Shown here: in pieces, positions 29,336-36,435 of the stretch
Layout: the number at the start of each line of letters is the position of its first letter
Numbering within the stretch: the first letter of the stretch is position 1
Assembly: GCA_964549615.1 (NCBI GenBank)
Contig: CAZJVP010000092.1
Coordinates: 1 to 36,435 of the forward strand
Reading direction: 5' to 3'
DNA from: CAYVLA01 sp964549615 [NCBI: uncultured Thermococci archaeon]
GTDB lineage: Archaea > CAYQAE01 > CAYVLA01
Length of the DNA: 36,435 bases
Translations under genes and position numbers: made by a program
The notes under the pieces: model-generated
Databases searched by the model: none
What the model saw: the letters and a program-made list of their open reading frames with translations, nothing else
Told to the model about the DNA's origin: nothing

Positions 29336-31261
29336 CTAAGATGTCACACTACTTGACGGGTCCGCCCCCGAAGATGGCAGCCTGACTACTATGGTGGTGC
29401 CTTCTCCCTTCTTGCTCTGCGCGAGGATGGTTCCACCATGCGCGGTGACGAGCCTCTTGCACACCGCCAGCCCCAGCCCTTGGCCATCAGGTTTGGTAGT
29501 TTGAAACGGCTTGAAGAGGCTGCCCAGTTGGTCCTCGGGAATGCCCACCCCCGTATCCTTGACGCTGATCAGGCCGAAGCCGTCTTCGGCCCTAAGGTCT
29601 ATCTCCAGCCGGCCTCCCTCGGGGATGGCTTGCAGAGCATTGGTGGCCAGATTCGTCAAGACCCGCCGCATCATAGCCGGGTCAGCCCTTATGGTTGGAA
29701 GACCGTCTTGGGCGGACACTTTCACCGTTACGTTTGCCGGAATGCTAAGCGTGGCGAGGACCTCTCTCACGAGCGCACCGATATCCAGCGCGACTGCGTC
29801 GGGCTTAGGAGCGCGGCTGAGGTCCCGGAGGTCGGCGATTATCCTGCTCATGTAGTCTGCCTGGGTCCGGATCGTCTCGAAGGCTCGTCGAATCTCGTTG
29901 TCGACAGCTTGATCCCTGACTTTGATTTGCTTGAGCCTACTCTCTGCGAGGTATACTGCGTTGACTATCATCTGGAGGGGATTCCTTAGATCGTGCCCGA
30001 CCATTGCAGCAATCTTGCCTATGGTTGCCATGTTTTCCGCCTCCAAAAGTGCGGCGGTCTTCTCCTTCACCACCTCCTCCAGATGCTGAGAGTATCGTGC
30101 GATCTCGTCCTGTATGCGCTTGCGTTCGGTGATATCCCTGTCGATTCCCCGGTAGCCTAGGAACGTGCCGTTAACACCGAAAGCCGGAACCCCGCTCGTC
30201 TCCAAGACGCGTAGTTGGCCGTCCTTGCGTAGGCTCACCCTTTCCAACGCGGTGAAGGGCCGTCTCTCACCGGCTATCTTCTGGCAAATCGCCTTGACAC
30301 GCTTGGCTTCATCGGGCGGCATGAGGTCAAAAGGCGTTTTGCCGACGACCTCGGAAGGGAGATAGCCGAGGAGATCCTTGATCTTGGGGCTGACGTACGT
30401 GTACCTACAGGCAGCATCGACCTCCCAGATGATATCGCTCGATGCTTCGACGAGGTTGCGGAATCGCTGTTCGCTTGCACGTAGTGCCTCCAGCGCCTTG
30501 TTTCGCTTCGCCACCTCTCGCGCGATGCCGAGGACCACCGGCCTACCCTTAATCATGGTTGGGAAGGTCCTGATCTCGACCCTGACGCGGGTCCCATCCT
30601 TCCGTTTTAGTGTGAGCTCGTCAGGCCCCGTTGGCCGGTGCAAACGGCTCATCGCCAGAAGCGCTGCCGCCTTGGGGATCTCGCTTGCCTCGAGTAGCCC
30701 CATCTTCAGGAAGTTCCTGCCGATCAGTTCGTCCCGGCTGTAACCCGTGATCTCCTCGGCCGCCTTGTTCCCGTCAAGGAAGTTGCCGTTCATGTCGTTT
30801 AGGTAGTAGCCATCCGGGGCGTACTCGAAGATGACCCTCAGCCTCTCCTCCGAGTCCCTCAGCTGCTCCTCGCGTCTTCTGTTCTCTGAGATATCCAGGA
30901 CGCCGACAACGGTTCCGACGTAGTTACCGGCCTCATCCAAGATCGGGCATGCGGCAATGAGGGCATGGATGCGGGCTCCATCCTTTCGCAGGAACTCGAA
31001 CTCGTGCCTTTTCAGGTCTTCTCGGACAGAACCCAGTTGGTCCTTGAAGTCAGCTCCCCGTCCATCCACGAAAGAGACAAAATGCTTTCCGAGCATCTCC
31101 TCCTCCGTGTATCCGAGGATCTTGGCCATAGGGGGGTTGACGAAGGCGGTCAGTGAGTCCTTGTCTAGGATCCATATGCCTATGTCGAGGTTTTCAAAGA
31201 TCTTGCGGTACCTCTGCTCGGCGTCCCGAAGATCCGTCCAAACGCTTGGGGATGCGGTCAT
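29336..31261 (-). CDS. Cytosolic histidine kinase with three PAS domains
   Basis: 641 residues from ATG 31259-31261. PAS domains at about 10-125, 138-250 and 263-380 (the last ending RDITERKR), a coiled-coil link (HLEEVVKEKTAALLEAEN), then HisKA with MVGHDLRNPLQ, phospho-acceptor His423. ATPase: N-box NLATNALQAIPEGG, G1 DTGVGIP (569-575), F-box LFKPFQTTK, G2 GQGLGLAVCKRL. No membrane helices. The third PAS has ASSDIIWEVDAACRYTYVSPK, a typical ligand or heme pocket start, but no ligand can be named. Divergent from the 7TM kinase at 31521 and followed by the NitrOD5-like gene. It shares its H-box with the kinases at 3.4 and 31.5 kb. Confidence 0.95.
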   Translation of the reverse strand: MTASPSVWTDLRDAEQRYRKIFENLDIGIWILDKDSLTAFVNPPMAKILGYTEEEMLGKHFVSFVDGRGADFKDQLGSVREDLKRHEFEFLRKDGARIHALIAACPILDEAGNYVGTVVGVLDISENRRREEQLRDSEERLRVIFEYAPDGYYLNDMNGNFLDGNKAAEEITGYSRDELIGRNFLKMGLLEASEIPKAAALLAMSRLHRPTGPDELTLKRKDGTRVRVEIRTFPTMIKGRPVVLGIAREVAKRNKALEALRASEQRFRNLVEASSDIIWEVDAACRYTYVSPKIKDLLGYLPSEVVGKTPFDLMPPDEAKRVKAICQKIAGERRPFTALERVSLRKDGQLRVLETSGVPAFGVNGTFLGYRGIDRDITERKRIQDEIARYSQHLEEVVKEKTAALLEAENMATIGKIAAMVGHDLRNPLQMIVNAVYLAESRLKQIKVRDQAVDNEIRRAFETIRTQADYMSRIIADLRDLSRAPKPDAVALDIGALVREVLATLSIPANVTVKVSAQDGLPTIRADPAMMRRVLTNLATNALQAIPEGGRLEIDLRAEDGFGLISVKDTGVGIPEDQLGSLFKPFQTTKPDGQGLGLAVCKRLVTAHGGTILAQSKKGEGTTIVVRLPSSGADPSSSVTS

Positions 31262-31350
31262 GCATGGGTCCCTGTCTGAATGCCCGTGATGCGCCTGCTG
31301 GCGAGGAGCTATCCGCCGATCCCAGGTTGATCAGCAGTCGCTAGATTGCC

Positions 31351-31362
31351 TAATAATTATTA
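31351..31362. promoter_or_regulatory. AT-rich palindrome in the divergent kinase promoter region
   Basis: TAATAATTATTA is a perfect 12-bp palindrome about 90 bases before the minus-strand kinase start and probably includes its TATA box. A looser repeat, GATAT-N7-ATATC, lies near 31377-31393. Confidence 0.45.
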
Positions 31363-31470
31363 CGGGTCAGTCTTGCGATATTGCAGAGATATCGACAACA
31401 ATGCTGAATAATAATGAAAAGTCCCCGGAGATTGCGACGTTCGCAGCCCCAGCGGCCCACTCCGACCCTA

Positions 31471-31480
31471 CATTATAGCA
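31471..31480 (+). promoter_or_regulatory. TATA box of the 7TM kinase gene
   Basis: ACATTATAGC lies 41-50 bases before the ATG at 31521, predicting a leader of about 20 bases. Confidence 0.5.
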
Positions 31481-31520
31481 CGCTCCATGCCCTCAGAGCC
31501 AGAAAGGTGCTGGCCATGCG

Positions 31521-34406
31521 ATGGGGTTAGGCATGCTCGTCACGGGAAGTTCTTTCATACTCCTCCTCGCTGTCGCTTCCACCCTCTCGGCCGTTATTGG
31601 GTACTTCGCCTGGCTGCGCCGCCCAGCTGCTGGCACGGTCGCTCTTGCCCTCCTCATGGCAGGCATCGCCGAATGGTCATTCCTGTACGCACTGGAGCTG
31701 GCCAGCACTAGCCTCGATGTCATGATTCTACTCGCCAAATTGCAGTACGTGGGGATCGTGATCGTGCCGGTCCTATGGGTGGTGTTCGCTCTGAGCTACT
31801 CTGGGCTCTCTGGCTGGCTCACGCGGAGCAACCTGGCCTTAATGTGCTCGGAGCCCATGCTTGTACTCTTGTTGGTATGGACCAATGAGTCCCACGGACT
31901 GGTCTGGCGCAATATGAGGCTTGAGGTACACGGTTCACTTGCAGTGTTCGCAAAGTCCTATGGGCCAGGTTTTCTGGTACATGCGAGCTACTCGTACGTG
32001 CTCATGGTGATTGGGTCTTTGGTCCTTCTGCACTCCATCATACATCTGCCCAAGATGTACCGCGGCCAAATTGGGCTTCTCGTCGTGGGTGCATTTGCTC
32101 CGCTGCTTGGTAATGCCGTGACGATCACCGGCATCAGTCCCCTTCCGTATCTCGACCTGACTCCTCCGGGGTTCGCGATCGCCGGATTGGCAGCGGGGTG
32201 GAGTCTGTTCCGGTACAGGCTCTTCGACATAGCCCCGGTGGCTAGGGATGCAATCTTCGAGAACATGGATGACATAGTGCTTGTCTTGGATTCCCAGGAT
32301 CGGATCGTGGATGCGAATCCCGCTGCCCGAAGGGTCCCCACCCTAGGCGACCTCGCTTCTATCGGACGACCATTGGCGGAAGTGTTGCGCTCTCTCAGTC
32401 CTGACTTGAGCGATCCGCTGAGGGCCTTGCGTCATTGCGTCAAGGGTCGGGAGTACGATGTCCGGGTCTCGCCACTACACGATAGTCGAGGCGAACAGAC
32501 CGGGAGACTGCTCGTGCTCAGGGACATCACCGATCTGGTCCAGGCGCGCGACAAACTTGCTGAGATCAACGAACAGCTTGAGACTATGGTGACGGAGAGG
32601 ACCCGGGACCTAGTGGAAGCCAACCAGGCGCTCAGAGAAGAGGTGGCGAGGAGGACAGAGTCGGAGCAGGAACTGCGGAGCTCGGAGGAGAAGACAAGCG
32701 CGATAATCGAGGCATCGCCGGACTGCATCATCGTTGTCGATCCATCGCTGTCCGTGGTACAGTGCAACCAGGCAACGATTGAGATGCACAGATTCTCGTC
32801 AAAGGATGAAATCATCGGAAAGAGCGCATTGGTGTTTTTCTCCCGGAGGGAAGCGCCGCGCGCGATGGAGGCTCTGGCAACGATGCTTGCCACGGGAAGT
32901 CTGAGGAACCATGAGTTCATGCTCGTCACAAAGGATGGGCGAGAGTTCCCAGGGGAGATCTCGGCCAAGGTGGTCTCGGACGCGTCCGGAAAACCCCTGT
33001 ATTTCGTTCTCATTTCGAAGGATATCAGCAGTAGGAAGAGGACCGAGGAGCTCTTGAAGCGCAGGTTGAGGTTCCAGGAAGTGGTCACGGCGGTTTCCTC
33101 ACGCTTCGTGTGTCCGACCGACTTCGATGAGGCGATTCTGGCATCGCTGAGGGACATAGGCTTGTTCAGCGGAGCCAATAGGAGCTACCTTTTCCTTCTC
33201 AAGCCAGGGGGGTACATGGACAACACGCACGAGTGGTGCGCAGAAGGCGTTGAGCCCCAGAAGGACATGTTGCAGGACTTGCCGAGCGACTCCTTCCCGT
33301 GGTGGATGGCCAGACTGCAGGAGGGGCAGCCGTTATGCATTCCCGACGTCTCTCAGCTCCCACCCGAGGCAAGCAAAGAAAGGGAGATCCTAGAGAGCCA
33401 GGACATCAAGTCGGTCTTGGTCTTGCCCGTGAAGATCAAGGGTGCCTTGGCGGGCTTCCTGGGTTTCGATGATGTGGAAGGGTTAAGGGAATGGGATGAT
33501 CACGATATCGCCATCCTTCGAACGACTTGTGAAATCATCGGCACCGCGTTGGAGCGCAAACTGGCCGAGGAGGAGCTGAGGCGCTACTCCGAGCATCTGG
33601 AGGAAATGGTCGAAGAGAAGTCAAGACGATTGAGGGAGGTGGAACGCCTAGCGGCGATCGGGGAAACTGCCGCGATGGTGGGCCATGATCTGCGCAACCC
33701 TCTCCAAGCTATGATGAACAATCTGTACTTAGCCAAGAAGGCGGTCGATTCAATCGACGATGAAGAAGCGGCGGAAGTTCATGTTGGGCGTCTCTTGGAT
33801 GCCATGCGGGAGCAGGTGAAGTACCTGGACAAGATCGTTTCGGACCTGCAGGATTGCGCCAGTGTGGTCGAGCCGCAGCGAGTCGCTGTCGATGTGGGGT
33901 CGATGCTAGGCGACGTCCTGTCGGAGATCGCCATTCCCAGGGACATAAGGCTCTCGGTTGCCGTCGAGGAAGGCACGGCCATGTGGGCCGATCCAGCGAT
34001 GATGAAGCGAGTCTTGACGAATCTAGTTTTGAACGCGATACAGGCAATGCCCAAGGGGGGCTGCCTAAACGTATCGTGCGGGAGGGAGGGCAGATACACC
34101 GTGATCAGCGTGGCCGACACGGGCATCGGGATTCCCGAAGAATATTTGGGCAAGATATTCGACCCGCTCTTCACGACGAAACCCCAAGGGCAGGGCCTCG
34201 GCCTAGTGGTCTGCAAACGGCTCGTTGAGATCCACGGCGGGGCGATCACGGTGACGAGCAGGGTGGGAGAAGGCTCGGTCTTCAGTGTCAAGATACCCGC
34301 ATGCAGCGAAGAGGCAGCCAAGGGGAGAGCCGAGGAGCGGGAACGGAACGCTCATCAGGGCGCGGGAACTGAGCATGCACGGCGATCGTCCGTGAGGGTT
34401 GCTTGA
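31521..34406 (+). CDS. Membrane histidine kinase: 7TM-PAS-PAS-GAF-HisKA-HATPase
   Basis: 961 residues from ATG 31521. Residues 1-232 form seven membrane helices of the histidine-kinase 7TM sensor type (for example SSFILLLAVASTLSAVIGYF, LQYVGIVIVPVLWVVFALSY, YSYVLMVIGSLVLLHSI, FAIAGLAAGWSLFRYRLFDI). A PAS domain (246-338) ends LVLRDITDLV; a coiled coil follows (342-388), then a second PAS (390-508), a GAF domain (515-680: SYLFLLKPGG, SVLVLPVKIKGALAGFLGFDD) and HisKA with MVGHDLRNPLQ, His722. ATPase: N-box NLVLNAIQAMPKGG, G1 DTGIGIP (867-873), G2 GQGLGLVVCKRL. The ~30-residue hydrophilic Glu/Arg tail is extra. It should sense a membrane or external cue and combine it with cytosolic ones. Divergent from the kinase at 29336; the nearest canonical receiver is at 35231. 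Confidence 0.95.
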   Translation: MGLGMLVTGSSFILLLAVASTLSAVIGYFAWLRRPAAGTVALALLMAGIAEWSFLYALELASTSLDVMILLAKLQYVGIVIVPVLWVVFALSYSGLSGWLTRSNLALMCSEPMLVLLLVWTNESHGLVWRNMRLEVHGSLAVFAKSYGPGFLVHASYSYVLMVIGSLVLLHSIIHLPKMYRGQIGLLVVGAFAPLLGNAVTITGISPLPYLDLTPPGFAIAGLAAGWSLFRYRLFDIAPVARDAIFENMDDIVLVLDSQDRIVDANPAARRVPTLGDLASIGRPLAEVLRSLSPDLSDPLRALRHCVKGREYDVRVSPLHDSRGEQTGRLLVLRDITDLVQARDKLAEINEQLETMVTERTRDLVEANQALREEVARRTESEQELRSSEEKTSAIIEASPDCIIVVDPSLSVVQCNQATIEMHRFSSKDEIIGKSALVFFSRREAPRAMEALATMLATGSLRNHEFMLVTKDGREFPGEISAKVVSDASGKPLYFVLISKDISSRKRTEELLKRRLRFQEVVTAVSSRFVCPTDFDEAILASLRDIGLFSGANRSYLFLLKPGGYMDNTHEWCAEGVEPQKDMLQDLPSDSFPWWMARLQEGQPLCIPDVSQLPPEASKEREILESQDIKSVLVLPVKIKGALAGFLGFDDVEGLREWDDHDIAILRTTCEIIGTALERKLAEEELRRYSEHLEEMVEEKSRRLREVERLAAIGETAAMVGHDLRNPLQAMMNNLYLAKKAVDSIDDEEAAEVHVGRLLDAMREQVKYLDKIVSDLQDCASVVEPQRVAVDVGSMLGDVLSEIAIPRDIRLSVAVEEGTAMWADPAMMKRVLTNLVLNAIQAMPKGGCLNVSCGREGRYTVISVADTGIGIPEEYLGKIFDPLFTTKPQGQGLGLVVCKRLVEIHGGAITVTSRVGEGSVFSVKIPACSEEAAKGRAEERERNAHQGAGTEHARRSSVRVA

Positions 34407-34651
34407 CGAAGCGACAGCAAAGGATTCCGCGCGTGAGCGGCGCAAAGCTTGGCCGATCTTGAGTTGGTTGCTGGTCCATTATCGCTAGGAGGAGGGCCCT
34501 CAATGCGGATTTGGGAGCGTGGAATCGAGGTTTGATTGACGTATTCTGGGGCATCTCGTTGGCGGTGGCAATCGCGTCTAGCGAACCCGGACCGGGCGGG
34601 ACGCATCCTTAACCTGGGGCCTCGCATCCTTTTGCGATGCCGGACATAGCA

Positions 34652-35116
34652 TCAAACAGTACGCTCCTCGGCCATCAGGTACTTCGTCAAGGACTGGATC
34701 TGGTACAATCCTTGGAGCTTTTTGACGAAGTCGTCGATTTCCTTGATGCCCTTGAACATTGCTTTTATGACGATGATCGTGCCGTTCTCGGCCGAACCTG
34801 CATACTGGATGACCATCCCCGGGATCTGCTCTGCCAGGACGGCATCTGCCGGGGAAATGTACTTCAATACCTTTGAGTAGAGTGGCCCTCCGATCTTCGC
34901 AACCATGACTGCGTTGATGTTGTACCCCAAGTTCCTGTAGTTGATTGTGTATCCCTTAGTTTCCACGATTCCCATATGTTTCAAGCGCTCGATGCGGTAG
35001 TAGACGAAGCTAAGGGGCCGTTTCAGGGTCTGGGATATCTCCTTGGCCGATAGGCCTCGAGATATGAACTGGACGAGTTGGTCATCCAGCTTGGTGAGGG
35101 CGGGCATATACGGCAC
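34652..35116 (-). CDS. Lrp/AsnC-like transcription regulator
   Basis: 154 residues from GTG 35114-35116 (ATG 35105-35107 also possible). The N-terminal helix-turn-helix reads LDDQLVQFISRGLSAKEISQ, then TLKRPLSFVYYRIERLKHMG, followed by IVETKGYTINYRNLGYN. The C-terminal half (INAVMVAKIGGPLYSKVL, GMVIQYAGSAENGTIIVIKAMF, IDDFVKKLQGL) is an alpha-beta RAM-like ligand or dimer domain with the sequence ..V..A....G..D..I....-. Lrp/AsnC proteins are the common archaeal regulators and bind small effectors. It lies 114 bases downstream of the canonical receiver on the same strand; a TATA-like box precedes it, so it may be transcribed separately. Confidence 0.82.
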   Translation of the reverse strand: MPYMPALTKLDDQLVQFISRGLSAKEISQTLKRPLSFVYYRIERLKHMGIVETKGYTINYRNLGYNINAVMVAKIGGPLYSKVLKYISPADAVLAEQIPGMVIQYAGSAENGTIIVIKAMFKGIKEIDDFVKKLQGLYQIQSLTKYLMAEERTV

Positions 35117-35139
35117 CGGACCATTCTTTGGCGGCTCGA

Positions 35140-35151
35140 TCCTAAACTATT
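35140..35151 (-). promoter_or_regulatory. TATA-like box before the Lrp-like gene
   Basis: Minus-strand AATAGTTTAGG lies about 25-35 bases before GTG 35116, which would make the transcript nearly leaderless. Confidence 0.4.
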
Positions 35152-35230
35152 GCTTGGCAATCCCGCACAGGTCGACAAGGATCGCAGTAGGTCCCTAGTC
35201 GAGACGGGCGCCGAGAGTCCTCCTTCGGCA

Positions 35231-35677
35231 TCACCTGCTCTGCAGTTTCCGTATGCGGCTCTGGATCCATCTTCGGGCCTGTTCCTGACCCATCTCCTCT
35301 GCCTCGGCTTGCTCGCGGAGTTTGTCGGCTATAACCCTGAGGAGCTCTTCCGGGTTCACGGGCTTCATGAGGTAAGCGTCAGCGCCCAGGTTTAGTGCCC
35401 TGACAGCGTTCTCAAGACTTGCGTGCCCTGTGATCATGATCTTGATCATCCTCGGGATATCCTCGTGCAACTTGGTCAGAAGCTCGGTCCCCTCCATGTC
35501 TGGGAGCTTGATATCCAACAGAGCAATGTTGTAGTACTTCTTCCTGCTTCTCTGGATGGCTTCCAGGCCAGTCTCAGCCGTATCCACATCGTATCCTTCG
35601 GATTTGAGGATCTCCTCGAAGCTCTTGAGGATTGCCCTGTCATCGTCCACGACCAAGATAGCTGTACCCATCCTCAT
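35231..35677 (-). CDS. Single-domain response regulator (receiver)
   Basis: 148 residues from ATG 35675-35677. All receiver residues are present: acidic pocket in AILVVDDDRAIL, phospho-acceptor Asp in IALLDIKLPDMEG, switch Thr in IKIMITGHAS and Lys in AYLMKPVNPEEL. The ~20-residue helical tail (EEMGQEQARRWIQSRIRKL) is not a DNA-binding domain. Such stand-alone receivers, with the SLENAVRALNLGADAYLMKP pattern, are common in archaea with many PAS kinases and act through protein contacts. It is the obvious phosphate acceptor for the three kinases in this window (inference). Contrast with the receiver at 19584, in which the acceptor Asp is Asn. Confidence 0.95.
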   Translation of the reverse strand: MRMGTAILVVDDDRAILKSFEEILKSEGYDVDTAETGLEAIQRSRKKYYNIALLDIKLPDMEGTELLTKLHEDIPRMIKIMITGHASLENAVRALNLGADAYLMKPVNPEELLRVIADKLREQAEAEEMGQEQARRWIQSRIRKLQSR

Positions 35678-36120
35678 CGACTACTCCGCGCGGGATCCTG
35701 GGACCGTTCTTGCCAAGGTTGATGGCAGTGGTCCAGGGCAATGATGCATTGCTAGGAATACGACCGAGGTTGAAAAGTCCTTCGTATGGCTGGTGACTAG
35801 TCCCGCGAGACTCCCAACAATGAAGCACCGGCGCTTAGCTTGTGCGCCGACTGGGAGAAATTCCATGTGCCCTCTGTAGATAATCTTGTTGAATATCGCG
35901 AATATTCTCCGCCGCTCGAGAGCTCTGCCATCTTGCAGCCCAAGGGCCGTCCTCTGTGGCATTCTGCTTGCTCTGGCAAGGGACCCTGCGGGTCGACGAG
36001 GAAGCACCCATCGTCTTCGGAATCGTGAACGCCTGTGTGGATTCGGGGATAATGCTTGGACGGGCGTGCCGTCGGGGCTCCGCACATGGAAGTCCCACCT
36101 CCGGCGTGCCTCTGGAGGAG
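35678..36120. other. Intergenic stretch, no gene seen
   Basis: About 440 bases between the receiver and the DUF835 gene. No protein-like frame and no clear TATA box for the receiver; the receiver and the upstream DUF835 gene could share a transcript despite the gap. Confidence 0.45.
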
Positions 36121-36435
36121 TCAGGGGAGATCCCGGAGGTTGCGCTTTAGCAGGGCGAACTCCCCCGAAGTGAAGGCTCTTGGGGAAGATACAACCAAGA
36201 GAATCGAGTTCGTCGACGCGACAGCATCGACAGCGTCGGACAGCCATCGAATAACCGGTCCAAAGCCGTTGTTTGTCACGAGGTACTCCAGTCCGTCGAT
36301 GAGTACCGCCTTCGGCACATCTTGCTCCCTGAGAAAGGAATCGACAATCTGGCCGACAACGCCGATGCTTGACGATCGGGTGGATCTAGGGTCATCCCTG
36401 CTCGTCGATAGCCAAACGAGGGTAATGTTCGGAAA
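36121..36435 (-). CDS. DUF835 domain protein, C-terminal part; truncated by window edge
   Basis: 104 residues in an open frame that enters from the right edge and stops at TGA 36121-36123. It reads ITLVWLSTSRDDPRST, SIGVVGQIVDSFLREQ, KAVLIDGLEYLVTNNGFGPV, then SILLVVSSPRAFTSGEFALL. The IDGLEYL..NNGF box and the .V.SP.AF...E..LL end are characteristic of DUF835, a P-loop-like domain found in archaeal signalling proteins. Its N-terminal region, which often carries PAS or receiver domains, lies outside the window. Position next to a receiver and Lrp-like regulator fits a signalling role. Confidence 0.85.
   Translation of the reverse strand, partial: FPNITLVWLSTSRDDPRSTRSSSIGVVGQIVDSFLREQDVPKAVLIDGLEYLVTNNGFGPVIRWLSDAVDAVASTNSILLVVSSPRAFTSGEFALLKRNLRDLP

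Overview
The window reads as archaeal, high-GC chromosome. The pointers are TATA-like boxes about 25-50 bases before starts, many GTG/TTG starts, ATGA/TTGA stop-start overlaps, an Lrp-like regulator with a lone receiver and a DUF835 protein, PAS-rich cytosolic histidine kinases, and an archaeal membrane protein ending in a Cys-rich IGCPLC motif. The gene content resembles Bathyarchaeia or Thermoplasmatota-type genomes, but nothing here settles the lineage.

Layout. 1-1368 (minus) is the N-terminal part of a GH78-type alpha-L-rhamnosidase that runs off the left edge. 2.0-5.4 kb holds a small basic protein behind a TATA box with a palindrome, and a three-PAS histidine kinase. 5.97-7.8 kb is decayed: a membrane-anchored trypsin-like protease pseudogene and a vapBC pair whose toxin is intact but whose antitoxin is broken. 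8.1-14.0 kb is a plus-strand surface-glycan operon: a probable GT2 remnant, two GT4 glycosyltransferases, a methyltransferase and a large polytopic protein, the last three coupled by stop-start overlaps. 14.1-14.6 kb (minus) is a membrane-anchored coiled-coil protein with 14-residue repeats. 14866-16710 is a complete two-gene insertion sequence with 22-bp imperfect inverted repeats, a 12-bp target duplication and a palindrome over its promoter. 16.7-18.9 kb is a plus-strand operon of a ribbon-helix-helix protein, an unknown protein, a transaldolase-family enzyme, a two-TM protein and a broken heptose-kinase-like GHMP kinase. A second vapC fragment (19.1 kb), nearly identical in DNA to part of the first and inverted, closes this accessory region. 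19.6 kb encodes a receiver lacking its phospho-acceptor Asp.

20.1-26.5 kb (minus) is a MoxR ATPase / DUF58 / membrane protein / Ig-like-DUF4129 / DUF4350 operon. 27.0-28.1 kb (minus) has two membrane proteins behind a promoter that shares a 14-bp core with the MoxR promoter. 28.9-36.4 kb is a signalling block: a NitrOD5-like small protein with a three-PAS kinase (minus), a divergent 7TM-PAS-PAS-GAF kinase (plus), an Lrp-like regulator, a canonical single-domain receiver and a partial DUF835 protein (minus). All three kinases in the window carry the same H-box sequence and probably feed stand-alone receivers.

The 7.2-19.2 kb part looks like an accessory glycan island that is partly decaying. 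The signalling and MoxR blocks look intact.
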